Below, one piece after another: positions 11,877 through 21,812 of a stretch of 64,000 bases of DNA. Within the stretch, counting starts at the first letter, position 1; the number at the start of each line of letters is the position of its first letter. The position numbers and the translations under genes were made by a program. Below the pieces are notes generated by a model. The model was not told the origin of the DNA. It searched no databases and saw only the letters and a list, made by a program, of their open reading frames with translations. This DNA is from Alkalibacterium putridalgicola (GTDB lineage: Bacteria > Bacillota > Bacilli > Lactobacillales > Carnobacteriaceae_A): contig NZ_FOBL01000003.1 in the NCBI RefSeq assembly GCF_900109825.1, positions 51,154 through 115,153 of the forward strand, read 5' to 3'.

Positions 11877-11913
11877 AAGCATGAGCTCTGTGAATGGCGT
11901 TCATGCTTTTTTT
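11877..11913 (+). terminator. terminator of the small glycine-zipper gene
   Basis: AAGCATGA (11877-11884) pairs with TCATGCTT (11901-11908), followed by seven T on the plus strand. Confidence 0.85.
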
Positions 11914-11927
11914 CTGAAATTATACCC

Positions 11928-11958
11928 TAAAAAAACGCCAGCCTCTAAGGACCGGCGC
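11928..11958 (-). terminator. terminator of the second GH1 gene
   Basis: Minus strand: GCGCCGGTCC pairs imperfectly with GGCTGGCG, followed by seven T. It lies about 15 bases beyond the stop at 11974. Confidence 0.8.
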
Positions 11959-11973
11959 TTAAACGTTATTCAG

Positions 11974-13425
<1,452 letters not shown>

Positions 13426-13467
13426 TTAAGATCTGATTCGCTTACTATCTGTTTTTAGTTTATCGAG

Positions 13468-13481
13468 TGAAATCCATTACA
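13468..13481 (-). promoter_or_regulatory. candidate catabolite-responsive element upstream of GH1 paralogue 2
   Basis: Identical 14-base palindrome TGAAATCCATTACA to that at 11498, located 61 bases upstream of the paralogue start. One mismatch to the cre consensus. The flanking bases (TAT or TATCG on one side) are also partly shared between the two copies. Confidence 0.5.
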
Positions 13482-13583
13482 TACAAGCGTTTTCTAAAAA
13501 ATAGTCACTTTTTGTTAACTAGTCTAATTCCTTTCAATATGGTAAAGTGACTGAGACTATGTATACAGGAAAGAGGAAATAAC

Positions 13584-14858
13584 ATGACACACTACGATGT
13601 CCTTGTGATCGGTGGCGGGACGAGCGGAATGATGGCTGCGATTTCTGCAGCAGAACATGGCGCCACTGTTGGACTCATTGAAAAGAACAACTTTGTCGGA
13701 CGAAAGCTTCTTGTCACAGGAAACGGCCGCTGTAATGTGACCAACAACCGTGACAAAGAAGAAATCATTGCACACATCCCCGGCAACGGCCGCTTTTTAT
13801 ACAGTGCTTTTTACCAGTATGACAACTACGACATTATGAATTTTTTCCGTTCCCGCGGTATCGCTTTGAAAGAAGAGGACCACGGGCGAATGTTCCCGAC
13901 GACAGATAAATCACGGACGATCGTGAATGCCTTGAAACAGATCATTGAAGATGTGGGCATCGACCTGCACGTCAACGCCCCCGTTGATACAGTCTTGTAC
14001 GATGAGGAGAAAGTAACAGGCGTACGACTGGAAGACGGCCGCGAATTTAGAGCGACGTCCGTTATTCTGTCTACCGGCGGACGTGCCATGCCAAAAACCG
14101 GCTCGACCGGCGATGGGTACAAGTGGGCAAAAAAAGCCGGCCACACCATCAAAGAACTGTATCCGACTGAAGTCCCCCTCACATCGAAAGAACGGTTTAT
14201 TGAAGAACGCGTCCTGCAGGGCTTGTCTTTACGTGATATCAATTTAAGTGTATTGAATAAGAAAAATAAATCAGTCGTGACTCACCGCATGGACATGATC
14301 TTCACTCATTTGGGCATCTCAGGACCGGCCGTTCTGCGCTGTTCCATGTTTGTCCTTCAGACCATGAAGCGCGACAAGACGGATGCAGCTATGATGACGA
14401 TCGATTCACTTCCTGATATGACCGAAGGCGAACTGAAGCAGAAGATGGCTCAGCTGAAAAAGAACGACGGCGACAAGAGCATCAAGAACGTCCTGAAGCA
14501 GTTCGGTCCGGAGCGTTACATCCTGTTCGGGCTGGAACGTCAGTCTATCGACAGCGACAAGGCCTTCAAAACCTTAACCCCTAAAGAAGTCGAAGCAATC
14601 ATCACGTTTTTAAAAGACTTCCGTTTCGACGTCCACGGCTCACTGCCGATCGAAAAAGCCTTTGTGACAGGCGGCGGCGTCCATACCAAAGAAGTGAATC
14701 CAAAGACACTTGAAAGCAAGAAGAAAAACAATCTGTATTTCACAGGAGAGATCCTGGACTACAACGGCTATACCGGCGGCTACAATATAACAGGCGCCTT
14801 CATTACCGGTCGTGTGGCCGGTATGCATGCCGCAGAATCGGCTTTGGCTTTGAAATAG
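13584..14858 (+). CDS. HI0933/BaiN-type flavoprotein (NAD(P)/FAD-dependent oxidoreductase)
   Basis: A 424-residue flavoprotein. The N-terminus shows the FAD dinucleotide-binding motif VLVIGGGTSGMMAA (glycines 10-15), then EKNNFVGRKLLVTGNGRCNV, a signature of the HI0933/YhiN family annotated as aminoacetone oxidase or BaiN-like. The central domain and a C-terminal FAD segment (GGGVHTKEVNPKTLESK, then FTGEILDYNGYTGGYN) are intact. It is a soluble cytoplasmic enzyme; the physiological substrate of the family is unsettled outside bile-acid reduction. A GAGG site lies 9 bases before the ATG. The small PspC gene follows 30 bases later in the same orientation. Confidence 0.88.
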   Translation: MTHYDVLVIGGGTSGMMAAISAAEHGATVGLIEKNNFVGRKLLVTGNGRCNVTNNRDKEEIIAHIPGNGRFLYSAFYQYDNYDIMNFFRSRGIALKEEDHGRMFPTTDKSRTIVNALKQIIEDVGIDLHVNAPVDTVLYDEEKVTGVRLEDGREFRATSVILSTGGRAMPKTGSTGDGYKWAKKAGHTIKELYPTEVPLTSKERFIEERVLQGLSLRDINLSVLNKKNKSVVTHRMDMIFTHLGISGPAVLRCSMFVLQTMKRDKTDAAMMTIDSLPDMTEGELKQKMAQLKKNDGDKSIKNVLKQFGPERYILFGLERQSIDSDKAFKTLTPKEVEAIITFLKDFRFDVHGSLPIEKAFVTGGGVHTKEVNPKTLESKKKNNLYFTGEILDYNGYTGGYNITGAFITGRVAGMHAAESALALK

Positions 14859-14888
14859 GTATATTATAATTGGAAGGACTGATCGATC

Positions 14889-15071
14889 ATGGAGCACAAG
14901 CTCAGAAAATCAGCATCAGATAAATCTATTCACGGTGTCTGCGGAGGTATTGCTGAATTCTTCGGGATATCCTCATTCGCCGTCAGACTCCTTTTTATCT
15001 TCTTACCCGCCAATATTATCATCTACGTCATTCTTGCTAATTCGATGGCTGAAAGTCCCCGGTCGATATGA
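14889..15071 (+). CDS. short PspC-domain membrane protein
   Basis: A 60-residue protein made almost entirely of a PspC domain: LRKSASDKSIHGVCGGIAEF followed by a transmembrane helix (about residues 31-50, VRLLFIFLPANIIIYVILA). PspC proteins sense or respond to envelope stress; in Firmicutes stand-alone PspC proteins are common and mostly uncharacterised. It follows the flavoprotein gene by 30 bases and ends before a strong terminator, so the two are probably cotranscribed. An AAGGA site lies 10 bases before the ATG. Confidence 0.85.
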   Translation: MEHKLRKSASDKSIHGVCGGIAEFFGISSFAVRLLFIFLPANIIIYVILANSMAESPRSI

Positions 15072-15090
15072 CTGGATCATTAAAAGACGA

Positions 15091-15126
15091 AACCCCTTGC
15101 CAGCTAGTAGCCGGCAAGGGGTTTTT
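15091..15126 (+). terminator. strong terminator after the PspC gene
   Basis: AACCCCTTGCC pairs with GGCAAGGGGTT around a GC-containing loop, followed by five T on the plus strand. Confidence 0.93.
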
Positions 15127-15144
15127 CATAAGAGGTTCAATGAG

Positions 15145-15168
15145 GAGAATCTGGCTGTGCCAGATTTT
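15145..15168. repeat. 24-bp hairpin repeat, copy 1
   Basis: GAGAATCTGGCTGTGCCAGA plus TTTT, identical over 24 bases to the copy at 18641-18664. AATCTGG and CCAGATT form a 7-bp stem with a 5-base loop, with T-rich DNA following on the plus strand. Each copy lies at the left edge of a tandem hairpin array. Confidence 0.85.
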
Positions 15169-15193
15169 TCTTTATAAATCTTTAGACTGAATA

Positions 15194-15304
15194 GAGTTCA
15201 GATAACCGAATTACTTCTGAACTTCACTTAATTAGGATAACGTTGAGTTCAGCTCCTTTTTTATGAGCTGAACTTCACTTCACAGCCGTATTGTTCAAAT
15301 TCAG
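15194..15304. repeat. tandem hairpin array D (2-3 units, 51-52 bp period)
   Basis: Units start at 15194, 15245 and (degenerate) 15297. In unit one GAGTTCAGA pairs with TCTGAACTTC. In unit two GAGTTCAGCTC pairs with GAGCTGAACTTC, extending the stem with different bases. Linkers of about 17 bases separate them. The array lies between the PspC terminator and the 3' end of argH. The architecture equals that of the longer arrays at 18719 and 26039. No coding sequence is seen between 15127 and 15324. Confidence 0.7.
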
Positions 15305-15324
15305 TCTCAAAATCCTTCATTCAC

Positions 15325-16719
15325 TCAGTCCACTGGAAGATCCAGGCTGTTTTTCAGCTGGTCTATCTGCTTTTTCACCGCTTCTGGGGCCGGACCGCCT
15401 TCAATGTTTCGTTTGGTCACGCAGTTTTCAAGATCGATCGCTTCGTAAATATCTTCTTCAAACAGCTCATGCAGGGACTGATAGGTTTCCAGAGATACTT
15501 CTTCCAGTGTCTGATCCGTTTCTATACAGGTCTGCACCAGCGTCCCGATCACATTATACGCTTCACGGAACGGGACCCCTTTTTTGGTCAGGTAGTCTGC
15601 GCAGTCGGTGGCATTGATGAATCCTTTTGACGCTGCTTCACGCATGCGGCCCGTTTGAGCTTCCATTGTATCGATCATCGGAATCATGGCGGAAAGGGCC
15701 AGTTTCACTGTACTGATGCTGTCGAACAGAGCTTCTTTATCCTCCTGCATGTCTTTGTTATAGGCCAGTGGAATACCTTTCATCATCGTTAACAGCGTCT
15801 GAAGGTTGCCGTATGCACGTCCGGTCTTACCGCGTACCAGCTCGGCAACGTCAGGATTTTTCTTCTGCGGCATGATGGATGAACCGGTCGCAAAGGCGTC
15901 ATCCAGCTTCACAAACTTGAATTCCTGAGAACACCAGGTGATCACTTCTTCAGACAGGCGGGACAAATGCATCATCACCATACTCAAGGCATAAGCGGCA
16001 TCGATCACGAAGTCCCGGTCCGACACGCCGTCGAGACTGTTTGCTGTAACGGATCCAAAGCCCAGCTGTTCGGCTACATACTGGCGGTCCAATGGATAGG
16101 TCGTCCCCGCCAGCGCCCCGTTACCCAGCGGCATGGCATCGGTATGCTCGACGACTTCTTCCAGACGCTTGCAGTCTCTTTTGATCATCTGCGCATAGGC
16201 CATTAAATGATGGGCGAACGTCACTGGCTGGGCGATCTGCATGTGCGTATAGCCCGGCATGATCGTATAGAGATGCTGTTCGGCCTTCCTGGTCAAAACG
16301 GCTTCAAATTCTAGCAGCTGCTGGCTGATCTCTGTGATCTTTTTTTTGACATACAGTCTCAAGTCCAGCGCCACCTGGTCGTTTCGGCTTCTGCCCGTAT
16401 GCAGTCTTTTTCCAGCTTCACCTATGCGTTCAGTGAGTTCAGATTCCACAAACATATGGATGTCCTCTGCCGTGGGATCGAATAAGAGAGCGCCAGTTTT
16501 CAGATCCATCAGAATGCTCTCCAGCCCCTCCACTATCAGCGAAGCATCTTCAGTAGAAATGATCGCCTGCTTACCCAGCATTCGGGCATGTGCCTGGCTG
16601 CCTTGGATGTCTTCTTCGAACAGGACATAGTCAAAGCTGATCGACGAGTTGAACACATCCACTTCTTTTGCGCTACCGCCGCTTAAACGCCCTTGCCAAA
16701 CTTTATTAGATTCCGTCAT
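15325..16719 (-). CDS. argH: argininosuccinate lyase
   Basis: Cleaves argininosuccinate to arginine and fumarate, the last step of arginine synthesis. The 464 residues are full length for the fumarase/aspartase superfamily. Seen are RLHTGRSRNDQVALD (residues 105-119), the catalytic histidine in GYTHMQIAQP (His159) and the superfamily signature GSSIMPQKKNPD (279-290) with its catalytic serine. A GGGAGG site lies 8 bases from the ATG. It follows argG by 75 bases and shares its T-box control. Confidence 0.97.
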   Translation of the reverse strand: MTESNKVWQGRLSGGSAKEVDVFNSSISFDYVLFEEDIQGSQAHARMLGKQAIISTEDASLIVEGLESILMDLKTGALLFDPTAEDIHMFVESELTERIGEAGKRLHTGRSRNDQVALDLRLYVKKKITEISQQLLEFEAVLTRKAEQHLYTIMPGYTHMQIAQPVTFAHHLMAYAQMIKRDCKRLEEVVEHTDAMPLGNGALAGTTYPLDRQYVAEQLGFGSVTANSLDGVSDRDFVIDAAYALSMVMMHLSRLSEEVITWCSQEFKFVKLDDAFATGSSIMPQKKNPDVAELVRGKTGRAYGNLQTLLTMMKGIPLAYNKDMQEDKEALFDSISTVKLALSAMIPMIDTMEAQTGRMREAASKGFINATDCADYLTKKGVPFREAYNVIGTLVQTCIETDQTLEEVSLETYQSLHELFEEDIYEAIDLENCVTKRNIEGGPAPEAVKKQIDQLKNSLDLPVD

Positions 16720-16794
16720 GTCCCAGACCTCCCGATATGTCCACTACTTTATACTCAACTTTGTCTATTCCCAATCGGTCTCGCTGTTTTACCC

Positions 16795-18066
16795 TCACGC
16801 TTTCACTCCTGCACGTTTGATCAGATAGGATATCTCTGCCTGTTTACCAAACTGAACTTTCTGCTTCATTTCAGCATGGATCACACTCGACAAGCCATAC
16901 AGATTGATAAATCCGGCCGCATCGTTCTGATCATAGACATCGTCCTCATCGAAGGTCGCAAACGCTTCTGAATACAAACTATAAGGAGATTCTACACTCG
17001 AAACGACCATATTGCCTTTATACAGTTTCAGTTTCACTGTGCCGGTGACTGTTTTCTGCGTTTCATCCACGAATGAATCCAGAGCCTGTTTCAAAGGTGT
17101 AAAATACTGACCGTTATAAATCAGGTTCGCGTACTTCTGGGCCAGCTCCTGCTTGTACTGGAGGGTCTCTTTATCCAGCGTGATCATCTCCAGCTGTTCA
17201 TGGGCAAAGTAAAGCAGCGTACCGCCCGGTGTTTCATAGACACCGCGACTCTTCATGCCGACCAGACGATTTTCGATCATATCCAGGATCCCGATGGCAT
17301 TGGATCCGCCGATGGTGTTCAGTGCTTTGATCAGTGAGACGCCATCCATTTCTTTTCCATTCAGTGCGACCGGAATGCCTTCATCAAAGGTGATACTGAC
17401 ATAAGTCGGCTGGTTTGGTGCCTGTTCAGGCGAGACACTCATTTCCAGGATCGCATCATACTTCGGTTCATTCAGCGGATTCTCCAGATCCAGTCCTTCG
17501 TGAGAAAGGTGCCACAGGTTCTTGTCCTTTGAATAATTTGTTTCGCGCGTGATCTTCAGTGGGATCTCATGTGCTTCCGCATACGCGATCGCTTCTTCAC
17601 GGGAAGTGATGTCCCAGGTTCTCCAGGGAGCAATGATATCCATCTCGGGCGCCAGTGCCTTGATGCCCATTTCAAAACGGACCTGATCGTTTCCTTTGCC
17701 CGTACAGCCGTGACAGATGGCATCGGCCCCTTCCTGCTTGGCGATGTCGACAAGGGCTTTTGCGATGATCGGACGCGCGGTGGCAGTTCCTAATAGATAT
17801 TTATTCTCATAAACAGCGCCGGCTTTTAGTGTCGGGAAGATGGAATCATAAACGAATGCTTCTTCGATCTCCGCCAGATAAAATTTTGATGCACCAGTTT
17901 TCAATGCTTTTTCTTCTAATCCATCGAGCTCGTCGTCCTGTCCAACATTTGCAGTCACGGCAATGACTTCACAGCCATAGTTCTCTTTCAGCCAGTGGAT
18001 GATGACCGATGTGTCCAGTCCTCCGGAATAAGCCAGTACGATTTTGTTGTATGTTTTTTCAGTCAT
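16795..18066 (-). CDS. argG: argininosuccinate synthase
   Basis: Joins citrulline and aspartate with ATP cleavage to AMP. At 423 residues it is slightly longer than the usual 400-410. The N-terminal PP-loop AYSGGLDTS (residues 12-20) is intact, as are the [13 protein letters not shown] segment and DLENP/NEPKYD. It leads the argG-argH operon. No other arginine biosynthesis genes are present, so the pair probably serves citrulline recycling. A T-box leader ends about 55 bases upstream, predicting antitermination by uncharged tRNA. A GGGGA site precedes the ATG. Confidence 0.97.
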   Translation of the reverse strand: MTEKTYNKIVLAYSGGLDTSVIIHWLKENYGCEVIAVTANVGQDDELDGLEEKALKTGASKFYLAEIEEAFVYDSIFPTLKAGAVYENKYLLGTATARPIIAKALVDIAKQEGADAICHGCTGKGNDQVRFEMGIKALAPEMDIIAPWRTWDITSREEAIAYAEAHEIPLKITRETNYSKDKNLWHLSHEGLDLENPLNEPKYDAILEMSVSPEQAPNQPTYVSITFDEGIPVALNGKEMDGVSLIKALNTIGGSNAIGILDMIENRLVGMKSRGVYETPGGTLLYFAHEQLEMITLDKETLQYKQELAQKYANLIYNGQYFTPLKQALDSFVDETQKTVTGTVKLKLYKGNMVVSSVESPYSLYSEAFATFDEDDVYDQNDAAGFINLYGLSSVIHAEMKQKVQFGKQAEISYLIKRAGVKA

Positions 18067-18118
18067 AAGTCATTCCCCTTTTTTTATATTAGTCAGCTCT
18101 ATTTATTAATTTGGGTAT

Positions 18119-18447
18119 AAAAAAAACGCCTTCTGTGTTTTACACAGAGACGATCAGATCGCGGTACCACTCTATTTGCAGACATATTATTATGGTAACG
18201 GAAAAATCAACGGCTGTCTGCCAGCTCATAGCATTAACGCTGCACACGGCTTTTCTACTTAAGTCGCTGACCTGTTGAATCAGAGTGATCCGTTGATCTT
18301 TCAGGGTCAGTTTTTTAAAAAGGTGACTTGGTTCGAAAAGCATCTTACAAGCTCGTTTCAATGACCGTTCATGTCAGCCTTCCACTCTGTGCTGATTCGC
18401 TGTGATGAAGAAAATCATTTACTCTCTTGTTCTTTGATGTTAGAAGT
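18119..18447 (-). ncRNA. T-box leader of argG-argH
   Basis: The minus-strand leader carries the T-box core AGAGTGGTACCGCG (complement of 18160-18174). It is followed by a terminator stem (CGTC/TCTGTGT with ACACAGA/AGGCG) and eight T ending near 18119. The 5' part folds into a stem I with a distal UCAGC/GCUGA helix and a basal AAUGA/UCAUU helix. The candidate specifier region reads AAC-CGG-UC, in which CGG (positions 18367-18365) is an arginine codon. Assignment to tRNA-Arg rests mainly on the downstream genes. Uncharged tRNA would stabilise the antiterminator and switch on argG-argH. Confidence 0.92.
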
Positions 18448-18476
18448 AGTCTATAACACACGTAATGCAATGTCAA
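18448..18476 (-). promoter_or_regulatory. promoter of the argG T-box leader
   Basis: Minus strand: perfect TTGACA (18476-18471), 17-base spacer, TAGACT (18453-18448). An overlapping TATAGA two bases nearer is the alternative -10 box. Confidence 0.7.
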
Positions 18477-18640
18477 CACCAATATTCTATTTTTCGTATA
18501 TTATTTTAAAAATTGACAAGTTTAGGTTAATTAACGCATCTTCTATACATTAATTATACTTATTTTGTATATTTAAAAAATCAAAAGTTGAAAGCGGTTA
18601 TCATATTGTTGCTCGATCCTCACTTGTGTTTGTTGAAGAT

Positions 18641-18664
18641 GAGAATCTGGCTGTGCCAGATTTT
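18641..18664. repeat. 24-bp hairpin repeat, copy 2
   Basis: Identical over 24 bases to 15145-15168 (AATCTGG/CCAGATT stem, CTGTG loop, four T). It lies 55 bases left of the array beginning at 18719, the same side and orientation as copy 1 relative to its array. Confidence 0.85.
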
Positions 18665-18718
18665 CCTTTTAATGTTTACAAGACCTTTGTTCTAGTACCT
18701 CTACACTATCATTGACAT

Positions 18719-19064
18719 GAGTTAACACAAGGGCTGTTTTGTTCTATCAACTTTCTCTATCTTCAGGGCCGGGTTACCAAAAGATGACTCCTTTTCTCTT
18801 AACTCTGAATTTTTGATAGGCTCAGTTGCTATAAGAATAGCCTTCTTTTAGTAGCTCCTTTGCTTATTCCAACTGAGTTATTAAAACATGCCCCTTCTTT
18901 TAGCAACTGCAGCCGAAAATTGAAAAGAGTTCATAAAAGATGACCTGTTTTCTGTTAACTCCTTCTCTCTTTTTTGATCGAGTTCATAGAACATAGCCTT
19001 TCTTTTGTAAACCCGAAGAAAAAAAGGATCCAGTTATCAGAAGTTTAAATCCTTATATCAACTC
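18719..19064. repeat. tandem hairpin array A (7 units, 51-53 bp period)
   Basis: Seven degenerate units begin with GAGTT or a close variant at 18719, 18771, 18823, 18875, 18927, 18980 and 19031. Typical unit: GAGTT, three bases, ATAAAAGATG, CC, TTCTTTT and then AACTC about 30 bases from the start, followed by a variable T/C-rich linker of about 17 bases. The arms GAGTT...AACTC and AAAAGA...TCTTTT are complementary, so each unit can form a hairpin; several arm substitutions are matched on the other side (for example AGTTGCTA with TAGTAGCT in unit three). It lies between the argG promoter region and the terminator of the 19181 gene. No coding capacity was seen from 18477 to 19180. Confidence 0.75.
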
Positions 19065-19086
19065 CCTAATATTTTCTCAGCAATTT

Positions 19087-19126
19087 AAAAAAAGCTCCTC
19101 ACGTAGTGTCAGGAACTTTTTCTGTA
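19087..19126 (-). terminator. terminator of the 19181 gene
   Basis: Minus strand: AAGTTCCT pairs with AGGAGCTT around a 12-base loop, followed by seven T. Confidence 0.75.
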
Positions 19127-19180
19127 TCAAAATGATTATCATTTTCTAGCAACAGTTATCAATACAGGAATTGTTAAAAC

Positions 19181-19681
19181 CTATTCCAGTGTTTCTTTGA
19201 TCAGTTCTTCGATGTCCGGGTTTTGTTCTCTTATTGCTTTGTACCAGTCAAATGACGGTGTGTACCTGATATTATCCAGCAGTCGGCTCAGGGCATGCGA
19301 TCGGGCAGTCAATTCTTCGTATTCTTCATCTGTCAGCTCTTCTGTTTCCTGCAGTTTTGACAGCATAAGTCTGACTTCTCTCACTTCCTGCGAGAATAAG
19401 TGCCAGTGATCGGGGCTGCCGGGAGTATACAACAGATTAGGGTCCAGCTGATCCCAAAAGTGAGATAGAATGATTTCCCCTTCTTCTGAATTTGTATCGA
19501 TATCCGTCCAGTCAGTACGAGACATCAGCGTAAATGTGCTCTGAAGACCAGATGCTTCCTGGGCATAGGCAGCGCCTAAGTCTTTTTTCAGGTTTCGGTT
19601 ATTCCTGAACTGGACAAGTGATAAAACAGCTAACAGCACGCATATAGAAACAACGATTAAGGTTCCTTTATATTTTTTCAT
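19181..19681 (-). CDS. hypothetical single-pass membrane protein
   Basis: Not recognised. The 166 residues start with MKKYKGTLIVVSICVLLAVL, a signal anchor with one transmembrane helix (about 7-25) and no lipobox or clear cleavage site. The remaining 140 residues are predicted outside the membrane, acidic and helical, with a Glu-rich segment (QETEELTDEEYEELTARSHA) that may form a short coiled coil. An AGGAGG site lies 5 bases before the ATG. The gene is monocistronic between two terminators. No catalytic motif is seen. Confidence 0.75.
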   Translation of the reverse strand: MKKYKGTLIVVSICVLLAVLSLVQFRNNRNLKKDLGAAYAQEASGLQSTFTLMSRTDWTDIDTNSEEGEIILSHFWDQLDPNLLYTPGSPDHWHLFSQEVREVRLMLSKLQETEELTDEEYEELTARSHALSRLLDNIRYTPSFDWYKAIREQNPDIEELIKETLE

Positions 19682-19728
19682 ACAGACCTCCTGCTTTTCG
19701 GATGATATTCATTTCATTATGTAAGTTA

Positions 19729-19771
19729 AAAAATAAACGGCAGATAATTAATCATCTGCCGTTTATTTTTA
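19729..19771 (-). terminator. terminator of pepF (near-perfect palindrome)
   Basis: AAAATAAACGGCAGAT pairs with ATCTGCCGTTTATTTT around a short loop. T-rich on both strands, so it could act bidirectionally; on the minus strand it ends pepF. Confidence 0.9.
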
Positions 19772-19780
19772 TTCTATAAA

Positions 19781-21583
19781 TTAAGACAGTTGACTTGTCA
19801 GTTCAATAATACGGTCGACAGATTCGTCAAGATACTTGATCGTATCGGTCAGAGGCTGATCGGTCGTGATGTCGACACCGGCGACTTTGGTTGCATCAGC
19901 AGGCACTTTCTGTCCGCCTAAAGCCAGGAAGTCTAGCCAGCCGTCCACGCTTTCTTCCCCGCTCTTGATTTTCAGGAAGGCTTGGGTCGCGATCGTCAGA
20001 CCAGCTGAGTAAGTGTATGGGTATAGTCCCATGTAGTAGTGGATCTGACGCATCCACGTCAACTCTGAACCTGGTTCCAGTTCAACAGAATTTCCCCAGA
20101 ACTCTTCCAGTACATTACGTTTCAGTTCGCTCAACTTGTTGGCATCGAAACTCTTGCCAGCATCGATCAGACGGTACACTTCACGCTGATAAGCAGCTTC
20201 TAAAAGATGCGTCACAAAGTTGTGGAAGTAGGTTTTTGAGATCATTTTAGATAAAACATTACGTTCCATACGCGGATCGTCTGCCTTGTCTTTCAGATAA
20301 TCTGTCAGAAGCAGCTCATTGAATGTCGATGGTCCTTCGATCAAGTACAGTGACGGGCGGGCACTTGTCAACGGGTTGTTTTCATTAGACAAGATCCCTT
20401 GACCGGCATGGCCAAATTCATGGAACAGTGTGTAGGCATCTGTCAGCTGTCCAGTATAAGAAACCATAACATACGGGTGCTTGCCGTAAGTCGTTGAGCA
20501 GAAGGCGCCGGAACGTTTGCCGTGGTTCTGGGCAAAGTCGACCCAGCGTTCAGGATAGGCACGCAGAATCATGTTGACGTAGTCTTCACCTAATGGCGCC
20601 ATGGCTTCTTTGACCAAGTCCTTGGATTCTTCGATGCTGACCGGCGTCGTATAGTCCGGATCAAGGTCCACTTTCAGATCGGCATAAGTCATTTTCTCCA
20701 GACCGTGGACGTCTTTAAGGTGTGTGATATACTTACGCATCACTGGTGCAAAGTCTTTCATGATCATGTCGATCTGACGGTGATACAAGTCCTGCGTGAC
20801 TTCCTGGTCTTCTAAAAGATAGTCGAAAATCGAATCATAGCCGCGCATCGTAGCCAAGGTCTTTTCACTTTGAAGTGCAGTATAATAACCGGTAGCTACG
20901 ACATTCTTATACTGGCCCAGGACTTTGCTGAATTTGTCATAGGCTGCACGACGGATTTTTGGATCATCCGAGTACATGTAAACTTCTTCATACAAAACGA
21001 AGCTGAGCGGATACTCCTTACCGTCCACTTCAAAGGTACCGTAGTCCGCATCAGCCGAGCGCGCCTGTTCGAATATTTCTGACGGCGCATCAAAGACAGG
21101 TGACAGCTGAGCCAGAGCTTCTTCTACTTTTGGATCAAGTTTGGCTAATTTAGACTTTTTGATTTTTCTGATATAGGCTTCATAAACAGGTTCGATCTCA
21201 ACGACAGCATTCAGCGTTCCTTCATCCAAGTCCTCGATTTGAGACTGGAAGAAACTCAATTTTGCACTGGCACCGGCCAGTACGTTTGAGGTGTGGCGGG
21301 CCTGCTGCTGGGCTTCACTGTCTGTGATATCCACTGATACCGGCAGACGTCCGTATTGTCCCAAATGAGAGGCTTTCGCAATGATTTCTTCATACTCTTT
21401 AATGGCCTGTACGACCGTAGTGATATCGGTCAGATTCCCATCATATTTAGTTGAGAATGCGTCTACTTCTTTAGGTAATGCTTCAAGTGCTTCTTCAAAA
21501 GCTGCCTGATCTGGAAAAATGTCACTTAAGTCCCACTTCAGTTCTTCAGCGATTTCTGAACGCTTTTTCATTTCTTCTGACAT
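19781..21583 (-). CDS. pepF: oligoendopeptidase F
   Basis: M3 family zinc metallopeptidase that hydrolyses oligopeptides of roughly 7-17 residues in the cytoplasm. The 600 residues are standard for PepF. The zinc site HEFGH lies at about residues 384-388 in LFHEFGHAGQG, with the third ligand in the IEGPSTFNELL segment downstream. The C-terminal signature YMGLYPYTYSAGL is intact. A GGGGAG site precedes the ATG. The gene appears monocistronic. Confidence 0.95.
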   Translation of the reverse strand: MSEEMKKRSEIAEELKWDLSDIFPDQAAFEEALEALPKEVDAFSTKYDGNLTDITTVVQAIKEYEEIIAKASHLGQYGRLPVSVDITDSEAQQQARHTSNVLAGASAKLSFFQSQIEDLDEGTLNAVVEIEPVYEAYIRKIKKSKLAKLDPKVEEALAQLSPVFDAPSEIFEQARSADADYGTFEVDGKEYPLSFVLYEEVYMYSDDPKIRRAAYDKFSKVLGQYKNVVATGYYTALQSEKTLATMRGYDSIFDYLLEDQEVTQDLYHRQIDMIMKDFAPVMRKYITHLKDVHGLEKMTYADLKVDLDPDYTTPVSIEESKDLVKEAMAPLGEDYVNMILRAYPERWVDFAQNHGKRSGAFCSTTYGKHPYVMVSYTGQLTDAYTLFHEFGHAGQGILSNENNPLTSARPSLYLIEGPSTFNELLLTDYLKDKADDPRMERNVLSKMISKTYFHNFVTHLLEAAYQREVYRLIDAGKSFDANKLSELKRNVLEEFWGNSVELEPGSELTWMRQIHYYMGLYPYTYSAGLTIATQAFLKIKSGEESVDGWLDFLALGGQKVPADATKVAGVDITTDQPLTDTIKYLDESVDRIIELTSQLS

Positions 21584-21760
21584 ACGTTTCTCCCCTTAAC
21601 CTTTACATTGATTTATGACGTTGTGTCATATTCAAAGCAAAAAAAATTTGCTCTTGTGGTTATTATAGCATGATTTTTCGTGTTATGTGAGAGCATTTTA
21701 ATATTTATTTCGTTAAACACGTGTTATTTTATCATCGAATTATAATTATAAACAGTTATA

Positions 21761-21800
21761 AAAGCCTGCTGAACTTATTATCAATGTTCAGCAGGCTTTC
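21761..21800 (-). terminator. bidirectional-type hairpin after the dehydrogenase gene
   Basis: AAAGCCTGCTGAAC pairs perfectly with GTTCAGCAGGCTTT around a 12-base loop; on the minus strand four T follow. It lies 13 bases beyond the stop at 21813. Confidence 0.8.
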
Positions 21801-21812
21801 AACAGTCATTAA

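Noticed and set aside
19129..19145. Fur-box-like palindrome AAAATGATTATCATTTT
   Set aside because: It lies downstream of the 19181 gene and beside its terminator, not in front of any start codon, so no regulated promoter can be named.
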